From the NCBI GenBank assembly GCA_030147705.1, contig JASBUV010000068.1, forward strand, positions 1-33,001: DNA of 33,001 nt, given 5' to 3'. Below are positions 9,035-17,780 of this stretch, piece after piece; within the stretch, counting starts at the first letter, position 1; each line of letters starts with the position of its first letter. Below the pieces are notes generated by a model. The model saw nothing but the letters and a program-made list of their open reading frames with translations, did no database searches and was not told the origin of the DNA. The translations under genes and the position numbers were made by a program. The DNA comes from Gammaproteobacteria bacterium (GTDB lineage Bacteria > Pseudomonadota > Gammaproteobacteria > Pseudomonadales > Pseudohongiellaceae).

Positions 9035-9397
9035 TCAGCTCGCACACAGCTGTTGCCGTAGTCCCTGAGATACGATTGGCTCTTCTTCGACAGCCCCCTG
9101 CTCGATATCTTCTGCGAAGCTGACCGAGTTCTCGACCAGAAACCGCAGCGCAATATCTCGTCCAGACACGCGAGTCACCTGTACAGGCAAGGTCGGCGTT
9201 TCCAGTTCCCAGCCGTCTCCCTGTACTTCGATTTCAAATTCCATCATCACGAAACAGGTCACGTCGTCATGCAAGGTGAGGGCGAGTCCAGAGACCGAAA
9301 GATTTCTGACGGTAGCAGTCAGCACACCCAACAGCGGATGGCGCAGATTAACGCAGTAATCTACTTCCACTCTTCTGTGTTTTCTCCTGTCGATCAT
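9035..9397 (-). CDS. PilZ domain protein
   Basis: MIDRRKHRRVEVDYCVNLRHPLLGVLTATVRNLSVSGLALTL; RRxxRR and (D/N)xSxxG PilZ motifs. ATG 9397 is preceded by AGGAG at 9-nt spacing, so the 9544 start in the ORF track is probably too long. Confidence 0.8.
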   Translation of the reverse strand: MIDRRKHRRVEVDYCVNLRHPLLGVLTATVRNLSVSGLALTLHDDVTCFVMMEFEIEVQGDGWELETPTLPVQVTRVSGRDIALRFLVENSVSFAEDIEQGAVEEEPIVSQGLRQQLCAS

Positions 9398-9685
9398 TGT
9401 TAACTGCTCCTGTGAACCTATACACATCGTTTCTGATGGCACGAGCTTCTCTTCATGCCATGCAAGTAGCATACGAGTCGGATAGAATTCGCGGTGTGAT
9501 TGGGGCCACAGAACATGCTCGATGGAGTTTGAACCAGTTCGCAAATCGCGTCGCGAGACGGTGAAAACAGAGGTATAACGGACGGGTTTTACAGAAGTGT
9601 GACGCAGTTCCGATTTGCCGAAAGAAATGTCAGTGTCTGGAACTTCCCTACAAATTTTTCGCGCTGCAGTGCGTTTTACAGACGC

Positions 9686-12600
9686 TTATCGTGTACCAAG
9701 ATAACTGCGCAGGCGCGGTGGATAACTGCGTTTTAGCAGTAGCTGCTGGAGCGTCCACTGCTCGGCGTTGTTATCTGTAGTGGGTTCTTCCGAAGTGGCA
9801 TTCTGGTGTTGAAGTTCCGGGTTTCTGAGAAAGTGCACTTCGCCTGACTCGAGCATCGCAACTGGAATTCCGCCTTGATAGAGAACCCTGTTGCCACTCG
9901 TGCGCGCAAGCTTGCGTGTTGGCTGTATGAGATTGAGTAGATTGGCCGGATCACATGCTGCCAGACAATAGAAAGGTGCGACCGTGCGCTGACTAATCGA
10001 CTTCTTGAATTGTCTGAGCGCATCAACCGTTTCGGAGTTGGCAAATTGCTCGCCACCGACACCGGCAATGAATCGGCCTCCACGGAGCATTCCCTGCAGT
10101 TCCAGTTTGCGAAGCTGGCGCAGCAGAATCCGCCAGGGCGGAGCGAGTGCTTCGCGCTCAACGAAAGAACGGCATAACACGCCCCAGCGTTGCAGATAAA
10201 CGTGGATCACTCGTTGCAACTGTTCCTCGTCAAGCACATCCCAATCCGGTTGTCTTTGCAGCCTTTGATTGTGGCGGCTAACGCTTTCATTCGACGTGTG
10301 CGTTTTCACAAAAGTATCGAGCAGGCTCCATCGCCCCGCATCGGCGACACCAAACATCGCTTGTCGTTGTCGCCGACGATGAGTCGCTGGCTTCTTGCTC
10401 GCCGGTGTAAGCAGCGCGCGCAGTCCGGTAAAACTGTCGCTGCTCACTCTGCCCTGGCTAACCAGTTCGGCAAGACCTTCTTCCAGTTGCGTACGAAGCA
10501 ATCCGGTGCGCGTTTGAATCTGATCAAAAAAACTGGCGCCGTGATTCAGCAAATCCTGTTCGATACGCTGTGCGTTGGTGCTGTACTCAACCTGACTGTC
10601 GGCCTGTTGTTGCTCAGCGGCCAATGCTTGCCAGATATCCATGTTTTGGCGCAATGCCACTATGATCGGAGTACTGCGCACAGGACCGGCTGTTCTGGCG
10701 CGCTGCAGATTTTTTCTGTTCACAGCCGGTAAGCTGTATCGCCCCCAGAAAGTACGACCACTTATGCAAAGCACATCCAGCCAGTTGGGGTCGTAGTCAT
10801 TCACTCTCGTCGGCATAAGATCGGCTTCCCAACTCGAAGCCGGGACTGAGAAGCCATCGAGCGTGACGAGCGCCGATTGCAAACGGGTCTGCCCGTCCAG
10901 GCCGGGTTCAGCATCCTGCGCAGTCTCGTCTTTGACAGGCATGATGTGTTGCCGATGAAACAGGTACTCGGTGAACGCGTCGAGTGAGACGGGCTTGATC
11001 GCCGCACGGTGACTATCGATGGTGTAGCGATGGATGCGTTGCAATAATCTGCGCTCACACCACTCTGTTAACTCAGCGGCGTCGTGATCAGACTTTTTCA
11101 GAGCTGGGCTGAATTGCCCCTGAAAAACAAATCCTTCCACTTCGAGTGCGAGCAGGGCGGCTTGTATCTGGCTGTGGGCAAAGCCTAGTGGTGCGGCCAA
11201 TTGTTGGGCCGTCACCGGCCCCAGACATTCCAGCCTGCAACGCACAATCTCTCTCGTCGCTTCTTCGACTTCCCATTCTCTTGAGCGGAGCGCTTCCGGC
11301 AGAGAATCGGGCAGTGGCGCTGTTGGCAATACGGCCTTGAACATAGACAGGTTTTCAGCAGCAACCCAAATCGATTCCTGCTGCGTTGTCAGCTCGTAAA
11401 TACGCCCGCTTTTTTGCAAGCCCTCAGCGAGTTGTGCGTACTGGTGAGTCGTAAATTCGGAAACGGTAATGAATGCTGCACTCAGAAGTGCATCATGCAG
11501 CTCCTCACTATTGGTCACCGTGGGCCATGCCTCTTCCCTGACCCGCGCGATTGCTTCTTGATCCAGCACGCTGTAATCGCTGGCCTGAGCCGGGTCAGCC
11601 CAGCTGCGGTGGCGGATTGCATTGGTGCGGCGCTCTTCAAAGGGTGCATCATCTAGAAAGGCATAAGGCCGCGCATTGATGATTTCCTGCGCAAAGGGTG
11701 AAGGTTCGCGCAAGTCCTTGGCAATGAGAGTTAGCTCGTCGCGTTCCATTTGTGCCAGCAGTGCTTCGAGCTCGTCGATATCCATAGCCTCGGTCAGACA
11801 ATCGTTAACCGTCTGCCTGACCAGAGGATGATCCGGGACATCGCGCTTGCCGGAAATATTTTCTGCGCAGGCGATCTGGTCGGGAAACACATGTGCGACG
11901 AGATCTTCTGCATCCATGCGCTGAAACTGGGGCGGCACACGTTTGCCGTTGCGGTTGCGTTGTATCGCCAGGGATCGAGTCGCATTCCAGCGCCAGCGCA
12001 CCTCAAACATGGGCGCGTCCAGCATCGCCTGAATCAACACTTCTCGCACTGTCTTGCTGTGCAGGTAGCGATAGACCTCGTCCAGTTCGAAGCTGTGTAC
12101 CGAGCCGAGAGAGATAACAATACTGTCTTCGTTCGCAGCCGCCTGTAGCTCGAAATTGAACGATTTACAGAAGCGTTTACGCAGCGCCAGACCCCAGGCC
12201 CGATTGAGTCTGCTGCCATACGGTGAATGAATGACCACATGCATATCACCCACTTCGTCGAAGAAGCGCTCCATCACTATCGTGGCACGCGTCGGCATGA
12301 CACCCAGCGCCTGCATGCCGGTCTGTAAATATTCAACCAATTGACTGGCTGCCGCTCTTGGCAAGCCGATGCTATCCACACACCACTGCAGGGCAGCGTT
12401 GGCTGAATCATTGACTAACAGATCTGCTATCCGTTCGCGCAGTGTTGAAACGGCTTGCGAGAGTTCTTGTGTGCGACCCGGCCCTTCACCGAACCAGAAT
12501 GGTATCGTTGGAGACATGCCCTGTGCATCGCGCACTCTGACCTTAAGCCCATCGACGCGTAACATTTGCCAGCTATGTGTACCAAGTGTAAACACGTCTC

Positions 12601-14218
12601 CCGGTAATGCTTCCAGAGCAAAGTCTTCATTGAGTGTGCCGACCACCACGTCTTCCGGATCGAGTACAACCTGGTAGTCGAACATATCGGGTATCGCACC
12701 ACCATTGGTCAGCGCGACCAGATTGGAACCTCGGCGTGCCCGGACTCGACCGTTAACTGCGTCGAGATGCAAATGGGTGCCGCGTCTACCGCGCCGCGAG
12801 GTATAACCTTCGGCCAGCATCGCGATCAATTCATCAAATTCGTTTCTTTCCAGTGCGCGATAGGGATAGGCACTGGTGACCAGTGCGAACAGCTCGTCCA
12901 GAGACCAGCCGACCTCAGGGTCAACGCTTCCGGGCGAGGAAATTTCGGCAATGATCTGCTGCGCGAGAATGTCTGCAGGTTTCTCCGGCATCACAATGCG
13001 ATCCAGCTGCGCATTGTGAATGCTGTGGATCAGCGCGGTTGCCTCTACCAGATCATCACGGGTCAAAGGAAAGAGAATCCCTTTGGGCGTGCCCCGTACG
13101 GAGTGCCCACTGCGACCCACTCGCTGCAAAAAGGTTGCGATGCTTTTCGGTGATGAGAACTGCAAGACCAGATCGATTGAACCCACATCGATACCCAACT
13201 CCATCGAGGCGGTCGCGACCAACACCTTGAGTTTGCCCTGCTTGAGATTTTGTTCTGCTGAGTGACGGTGATCTTTGCTCATGCTGCCATGGTGGGCGGA
13301 CACGGCGCCTTCTCCCAGTCGATCGGTCAGCGCAAGCGCAAGCCGCTCTGAAAGTCGGCGAGTATTTACAAATACCAGTGTCGTCTCATGGGTCTGAATC
13401 AGTTCGACGAGTCGCTCATACAATTCTTCCCAGACTTCATTACTCATCAGCGCAGACAATGGCGACTTGGGAACTTCCAGGGAGATATCCATGGCGCGTC
13501 GAAATCCGGTATCGACGATGACACAATCAGGTTTGCCCGCCACTGTGTTCGTAGAGCCAACCAGATAATGGGCAACCAGATCGATCGGTTTCTGTGTCGC
13601 TGACAGGCCAATGCGCTGCAAATGCTGACCGCTATGCGCGGCTGTCAGTCGCGCCAACCGTTCTACCGAGAGCGCCAGATGAGAGCCGCGCTTGTCGCCC
13701 AACAGTGCATGTATCTCATCGATGATGAGCGTCGAGACACTGGCAAGCATTGCGCGTCCACTGGCGCTGGTCAGGAGTAAATACAGGGACTCGGGTGTCG
13801 TCACCAGAATGTGCGGAGGATTCTTCGCCATTTTCTGGCGCTCGTTGGCAGGCGTGTCACCCGTGCGCACCGCCACACGAATATTCACAGGCGGCAATCC
13901 AGCGAGATGGAGATGTTCCGCGATGCCATCCAGCGGCTGCTCCAGATTCTTGCGAATATCGTTGCTCAGCGCCTTGAGTGGGGAAACATAGAGAACCTGC
14001 ACGCCCTCTTCCAGTTTGTTCTCCAGCCCTTTCTTGACCAGATCATCAATCGCAGCATAGAACGCAGCGAGGGTCTTACCGCTGCCAGTTGGAGCAGAAA
14101 TGAGGGTGTGCCGCCCATCCTGTATGGCCGGCCAGGCCTGGGACTGTGCGCCAGTTGGCTCGCCAAATTGGGCGTGAAACCAGTTCTGGCAAGCAGGATG
14201 AAATCGGCTCAGCGGCAT
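9686..14218 (-). CDS. lhr: Lhr-like large ATP-dependent DEAD/DEAH helicase (start uncertain: 14218 or 14263)
   Basis: FGEPTGAQSQAWPAIQDGRHTLISAPTGSGKTLAAF (Walker A), IIDEIHALLGDKRGSHLALSVERL, GLSATQKP, VATASMELGIDVGSIDLVLQFSSPKSIATFLQRVGRSGH; about 1500 aa. A TATAAT lies just upstream of ATG 14263, arguing against longer starts. Confidence 0.92.
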   Translation of the reverse strand: MPLSRFHPACQNWFHAQFGEPTGAQSQAWPAIQDGRHTLISAPTGSGKTLAAFYAAIDDLVKKGLENKLEEGVQVLYVSPLKALSNDIRKNLEQPLDGIAEHLHLAGLPPVNIRVAVRTGDTPANERQKMAKNPPHILVTTPESLYLLLTSASGRAMLASVSTLIIDEIHALLGDKRGSHLALSVERLARLTAAHSGQHLQRIGLSATQKPIDLVAHYLVGSTNTVAGKPDCVIVDTGFRRAMDISLEVPKSPLSALMSNEVWEELYERLVELIQTHETTLVFVNTRRLSERLALALTDRLGEGAVSAHHGSMSKDHRHSAEQNLKQGKLKVLVATASMELGIDVGSIDLVLQFSSPKSIATFLQRVGRSGHSVRGTPKGILFPLTRDDLVEATALIHSIHNAQLDRIVMPEKPADILAQQIIAEISSPGSVDPEVGWSLDELFALVTSAYPYRALERNEFDELIAMLAEGYTSRRGRRGTHLHLDAVNGRVRARRGSNLVALTNGGAIPDMFDYQVVLDPEDVVVGTLNEDFALEALPGDVFTLGTHSWQMLRVDGLKVRVRDAQGMSPTIPFWFGEGPGRTQELSQAVSTLRERIADLLVNDSANAALQWCVDSIGLPRAAASQLVEYLQTGMQALGVMPTRATIVMERFFDEVGDMHVVIHSPYGSRLNRAWGLALRKRFCKSFNFELQAAANEDSIVISLGSVHSFELDEVYRYLHSKTVREVLIQAMLDAPMFEVRWRWNATRSLAIQRNRNGKRVPPQFQRMDAEDLVAHVFPDQIACAENISGKRDVPDHPLVRQTVNDCLTEAMDIDELEALLAQMERDELTLIAKDLREPSPFAQEIINARPYAFLDDAPFEERRTNAIRHRSWADPAQASDYSVLDQEAIARVREEAWPTVTNSEELHDALLSAAFITVSEFTTHQYAQLAEGLQKSGRIYELTTQQESIWVAAENLSMFKAVLPTAPLPDSLPEALRSREWEVEEATREIVRCRLECLGPVTAQQLAAPLGFAHSQIQAALLALEVEGFVFQGQFSPALKKSDHDAAELTEWCERRLLQRIHRYTIDSHRAAIKPVSLDAFTEYLFHRQHIMPVKDETAQDAEPGLDGQTRLQSALVTLDGFSVPASSWEADLMPTRVNDYDPNWLDVLCISGRTFWGRYSLPAVNRKNLQRARTAGPVRSTPIIVALRQNMDIWQALAAEQQQADSQVEYSTNAQRIEQDLLNHGASFFDQIQTRTGLLRTQLEEGLAELVSQGRVSSDSFTGLRALLTPASKKPATHRRRQRQAMFGVADAGRWSLLDTFVKTHTSNESVSRHNQRLQRQPDWDVLDEEQLQRVIHVYLQRWGVLCRSFVEREALAPPWRILLRQLRKLELQGMLRGGRFIAGVGGEQFANSETVDALRQFKKSISQRTVAPFYCLAACDPANLLNLIQPTRKLARTSGNRVLYQGGIPVAMLESGEVHFLRNPELQHQNATSEEPTTDNNAEQWTLQQLLLKRSYPPRLRSYLGTR

Positions 14219-14276
14219 AGTGGTGGCATGGCCAGCAACAGTGGCCAGATACTGTACGGACATCAGGATTATATAC

Positions 14277-14483
14277 TTGACACACCTACAGGATAAAAAA
14301 ACAGTAGTTGGACAAGATTCCAATCTACCAGACAACCAGATCGAGGTCACTCCTGAGATGATTCGGGTTGGTGTGGCGACCTTTCACAACTTCGATCCCA
14401 AGTTTTATACGTGGGAGGAAATTGTGGCGAAGGTCTACGAATCTATGGCTCGGGGGGAAGAGATAACTTCTTCCCCTTCTTGA
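14277..14483 (+). CDS. Small hypothetical protein, possibly a fragment (start uncertain, no good ATG)
   Basis: NQIEVTPEMIRVGVATFHNFDPKFYTWEEIVAKVYESMARGE resembles the 'ITPEMIxAG...FDP...EEIVxxVYxAM' small hypothetical proteins; only a TTG (14277) is available upstream once the Lhr overlap is excluded. Confidence 0.35.
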   Translation: MTHLQDKKTVVGQDSNLPDNQIEVTPEMIRVGVATFHNFDPKFYTWEEIVAKVYESMARGEEITSSPS

Positions 14484-14988
14484 TTTGCCACTTACAAGAA
14501 CTGATATGAGAAGCAATTCCGGATATAAAGAATGCCCACCTAAACTGTAGGTCAATATCTGGGTCCCGGGGTGGGAATTGTTTGAACATGCTGGCAAACC
14601 CTTCTTTGCCATCATATTTTGCCAACTCTTTAGGCCAGAACCTTAGATCAAAGAGTTCTGATTTTATGTGTTTATTCTCAAACTGAGCTTCATTGGCCCA
14701 ATGGGCGCACATGTTGCGAACTTTGCAGACTATTAAAATGTCATGAAGATCGTCTTTGTTGATTATTCCCATCGTATAGGCAAGCTTTGCCTTATTAGCT
14801 GTAGCCCCGATTGGGCCGGAGGGTTTAAAGAGTTCTCTAAGGATGCCAGAATCTTGAATCAGGCATATTTGAAGCGCTCCAGTCAGGGCGTCGTCAATTA
14901 TCGCAGCGCCCACTATGGCGGAGGCGCGATCTGATTCAGAATATAACTCGTGCCTAAAGAATTCATCCATTGACCTAAGTTCACTCAT
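14443..14988 (-). CDS. MltR-like (mannitol operon repressor family) protein
   Basis: MSELRSMDEFFRHELYSESDRASAIVGAAIIDDALTGALQICL...LFKPSGPIGATANKAKLAYTMGIINKDDLHDILIVCKVRNMCAH matches the MltR layout (DRxAAIVxAxxLDxxL, GPLxxFxxKIxLAYxxGLI, IRKIRNxxAH). ATG 14988 has GGAG 6 nt upstream. Confidence 0.68.
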   Translation of the reverse strand: MSELRSMDEFFRHELYSESDRASAIVGAAIIDDALTGALQICLIQDSGILRELFKPSGPIGATANKAKLAYTMGIINKDDLHDILIVCKVRNMCAHWANEAQFENKHIKSELFDLRFWPKELAKYDGKEGFASMFKQFPPRDPDIDLQFRWAFFISGIASHISSCKWQIKKGKKLSLPPEP

Positions 14989-15106
14989 GACAGACTCCAC
15001 AGACAAAGAAGAGAAAAAACCTGACCCAGACGATGTACTCCGTCGAATGCTAAACACACCGCCCAAAAAAGATAAGAAAGAAAAGAAGAAAAAGGACGAT
15101 AAGTAG
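14987..15106 (+). CDS. Small lysine-rich protein (39 aa)
   Basis: MTDSTDKEEKKPDPDDVLRRMLNTPPKKDKKEKKKKDDK; the DPDDVLxRMLNTPP motif looks protein-like, but no clear RBS. Confidence 0.42.
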   Translation: MTDSTDKEEKKPDPDDVLRRMLNTPPKKDKKEKKKKDDK

Positions 15107-15237
15107 TTTAGGGTTCAGGGCCCGAAGGCCCATCCCCCAAGGATATCTAAAGAAGTATTAGCAGTAAGACGATTGCACGAATTATTGCAGCAACATCTAT
15201 CGATACCCTGAAACGAGAGTTTTCGTATTTAAACATA

Positions 15238-15292
15238 ACGTTTATCTCGATAACTCCCGAGCGCCCGGGAAGTTAATCCCAGAGTTTAACGT
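15238..15292. repeat. 55-nt imperfect nested inverted repeat
   Basis: Outer arms ACGTTTATCTC (15238-15248) / GAGTTTAACGT (15282-15292), 9 of 11 complementary; inner arms GATAACTCCCG (15249-15259) / CGGGAAGTTAATC (15266-15278), complementary with two 1-nt bulges. Confidence 0.6.
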
Positions 15293-15500
15293 CCCTGCCA
15301 AGACGCCAGCGGCCCATATCGCGAGTATGGGAGATTCACTGGATTACGCGGCCCATCACAGGGGCCTAGTCGAGGTGTGTGATCGCATAACAAGGTGGCC
15401 TGGGGCTTCTCTTAACCGGCAGTTTTATTATCGACATGCCGTAAGTCGTACGTCGCGCCCTTTTAGAGTGATGGCGGCTCACTTCGAGAAGGAATCCCGG

Positions 15501-16727
15501 GGCTTGCATGTGCACCCCTGCACTTATGCCTTCAGGAATTAAGGTTGGTCTACCTCCCATCCGGCACGAGTGTTCTTGCAGTATACGCCCTAATCTTCAA
15601 ACCACGAAATAAGGGTGTTCTCAAATCGCTTTTTAAGGTGTTTTGCTGACTTCTCAGTCTTGTAAGCCTTGTTGTTGACCAATCGGATTATAGGTCAGAC
15701 GCTTCCCTGAGATTTGTTTCAGAGCTATATCAGCTCTCTCAGAGTCGTCATAACCGTTAGCTGTCCTGTGGTTGTATCGGAAGTCGAATTCCGAGAGGTA
15801 ACGGGATAGGTGGCGTTCCTTGCAGTGCTGGTAGGTTCCTTTCATGCCGCGCTTAAACACTGAATAGTAGTTTTCCACTGTGTTGGTGTGCAGCAAGGGA
15901 TTGTCCTTGCGTACATACTCGCCAGCAGCGTGGTTAACGATGTGATGCTGTGCGAACTTGGGACCGATTGAGCGATACACTGAGGCACCGTCAGTCATTA
16001 ACTGGGCGTCTCGGGCTACGTTCTCACGGATGATAGGCATTAAGGTTTTAACGTCTACCTTGTCCACATGAATTGATCGCACTTGCTTGGTGTCACGGTC
16101 TACCAGAGACAGGACTTTACGCTTCTGCTTGGAGTAGGGAGCGCCGATTTTGCCTCTTGCAAGGTCTTTACGGGGCTTGGCATCGACCTTGCCCATGTAG
16201 GTTTCATCGACTTCTACCATTCCGCCACCAGAGCCGAAGGGAGACGAGGACTCGTCTTTCATCGCTTCACGGATGCGGTGGCACATGAACCACGCTGTTT
16301 TGTAGGTAACTCCTACAGTTCGGTGGATCTGATGGGCTGAGATGCCCTTCTTTGAAGAACACATGAGATAGGTTGCCATTAACCACTTGTTGAGAGGCAC
16401 CCTTGATCGCTCGAATACTGTACCGACTGTCACAGTGAACTGCTTGCGGCATTCGTACTCTTTGCACTTATACAGACCCACTCTAGCCCCTTTGATGGGC
16501 CAGGCTCCGGTTGAATCACAGTGAGGACACACGGGGCCTTCGGGCCAGCGCAATTCCTCTAAGTATTCTCTCGCTTTGTCTGCGTCTTGAAACTGGGGCT
16601 GTGTTAGATTGCACATATCGTTCACCTTTTGTACGATGTGCTAACTGTATACATTCCCAGTGGGTTTGTAAAGTATATAATTATCACGGACATACAGGTT
16701 AGGTGAGCTTGCGGTGCTTTGCAAGTC
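15501..16727 (-). mobile_element. IS1595-family insertion sequence (boundaries tentative)
   Basis: Transposase plus weak putative terminal inverted repeats: GGCTTGCATGTGCACC at 15501 versus reverse complement of 16713-16727 (GACTTGCAAAGCACC). No 8-bp target duplication seen at these ends. Confidence 0.4.
15654..16625 (-). CDS. IS1595-family transposase
   Basis: LRWPEGPVCPHCDSTGAWPIKGARVGLYKCKEYECRKQFTVTVGTVFERSRVPLNKWLMATYLMCSSKKGISAHQIHRTVGVTYKTAWFMCHRIREAM...VEVDETYMG...NTVENYYSVFKRGMKGTYQHCKERHLSRYLSEFDFRYNHR; Zn-ribbon plus DDE-type core of IS1595/ISXO2. Confidence 0.93.
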   Translation of the reverse strand: MNDMCNLTQPQFQDADKAREYLEELRWPEGPVCPHCDSTGAWPIKGARVGLYKCKEYECRKQFTVTVGTVFERSRVPLNKWLMATYLMCSSKKGISAHQIHRTVGVTYKTAWFMCHRIREAMKDESSSPFGSGGGMVEVDETYMGKVDAKPRKDLARGKIGAPYSKQKRKVLSLVDRDTKQVRSIHVDKVDVKTLMPIIRENVARDAQLMTDGASVYRSIGPKFAQHHIVNHAAGEYVRKDNPLLHTNTVENYYSVFKRGMKGTYQHCKERHLSRYLSEFDFRYNHRTANGYDDSERADIALKQISGKRLTYNPIGQQQGLQD

Positions 16728-16888
16728 AGTCAATGGCGACTACTGCCAGTGCTCCTGACAGGATTATCGAAGACACCAAGTGCGGAGATCGGCCGTGATC
16801 TCTCTGCTTGCGTTCGTATAAAGTCCCGGGGCCCGCGTGGTAATGCGGCGAATACGTCCCTCGACGCCGCAAAAATCGGCTCGGCAAA

Positions 16889-16917
16889 TTGACACAGCCG
16901 GGTGTCAGGGCTACTTT
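16889..16917 (+). promoter_or_regulatory. Putative promoter of lepB-like gene overlapped by a dyad
   Basis: TTGACA (16889-16894), 17-nt spacer, TACTTT (16912-16917). The dyad TGACAC-N6-GTGTCA (16890-16907) overlaps the -35 and spacer. Confidence 0.5.
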
Positions 16918-16959
16918 AAAAGTCTTGGAAGTAGCTTCGCAGGAAGTGTTTAGCCAGTA

Positions 16960-17652
16960 ATGAATTCTCTACCTACCAGCCTCGGCAAGCGCATCACATC
17001 AGCCCTCTCTCGCTTTTGGAAGGACAACAGACAGTTCTTCTTCCTGCTGTGCTGCATTGTATTCTTCAAAAGTGCCATTGCCGACCTGAGCTCGATCTCC
17101 GGTGCCTCCATGCAGCCCACGCTTCTGGATGGCGACAAGGTCTGGGTCAACAAACTGGCCTATGATGTGAAGATCCCTTTCACCGAGATTTCTCTCGCCG
17201 AACTTGCCGATCCGGAACGCGGCGACATCGTGATTATTGATTCAAGTCGGGCGGGCAAGCGGCTGGTCAAGCGCATCGTTGGTTTGCCAGGCGATACGAT
17301 CTACATGCAGAACAATGCACTGGTTATTAATGGCCGCGCTGCCAATTATGAAGTGCTCGATAGCGACGACGATGCATTAATCATCCTCGAAGAACTGCCT
17401 GACCATCCGCATCAGGCGCAGGTGTCTCGTGGCTTTATCAATCGCTCCAATCGCTCCTATGGGCCAACTATTGTCCCGGATGATCAGTATTTCGTGCTCG
17501 GCGACAACCGCGATAACTCCGCCGACAGCCGCGTCTACAGCTTTATCCCCCGAGAGGAAATTATCGGACGTTCGAGTTCGGTGATTTTCTCATTGGACAG
17601 CGATAACAGCTACCTGCCTCGTGGCGAACGGTTTCTTGCAGATATCGAATAA
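16960..17652 (+). CDS. lepB: Signal peptidase I (S26 family)
   Basis: ISGASMQPTLLDGDKVWVNKLAYD (catalytic Ser box), RGDIVIIDSSRAGKRLVKRIVGLPGD (Lys box), YFVLGDNRDNSADSRVYSFIPREEIIGRSS. Confidence 0.92.
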   Translation: MNSLPTSLGKRITSALSRFWKDNRQFFFLLCCIVFFKSAIADLSSISGASMQPTLLDGDKVWVNKLAYDVKIPFTEISLAELADPERGDIVIIDSSRAGKRLVKRIVGLPGDTIYMQNNALVINGRAANYEVLDSDDDALIILEELPDHPHQAQVSRGFINRSNRSYGPTIVPDDQYFVLGDNRDNSADSRVYSFIPREEIIGRSSSVIFSLDSDNSYLPRGERFLADIE

Positions 17653-17780
17653 GTTTTCTGCAAGTTTTTCTGATGCACTCTGAAAGAATTCCCGGAGTGC
17701 TCCGGTTAATGTAGGTGGCAAGTGCCCAAGCAATGTGGGCCTGCTGTACTTGCTCAAATCGAACCCAAAGAGTCATAGCT

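Noticed and set aside
9733-14166. Many ORFs antisense or out of frame within lhr (e.g. 10190..10732 +, 13811..14296 +)
   Set aside because: Overlap a clearly conserved 1500-aa helicase frame; compositions look like shadow ORFs.
15327-15542. 71-aa plus ORF MGDSLDYAAHHRGLVEVCDR...
   Set aside because: No RBS, no recognisable family, odd composition; likely non-coding remnant next to the IS.
14900-16750. Integron attC sites or a cassette array
   Set aside because: Palindromes at 15238-15292 and about 16640-16704 lack proper RYYYAAC/GTTRRRY pairs, and no integrase is present.
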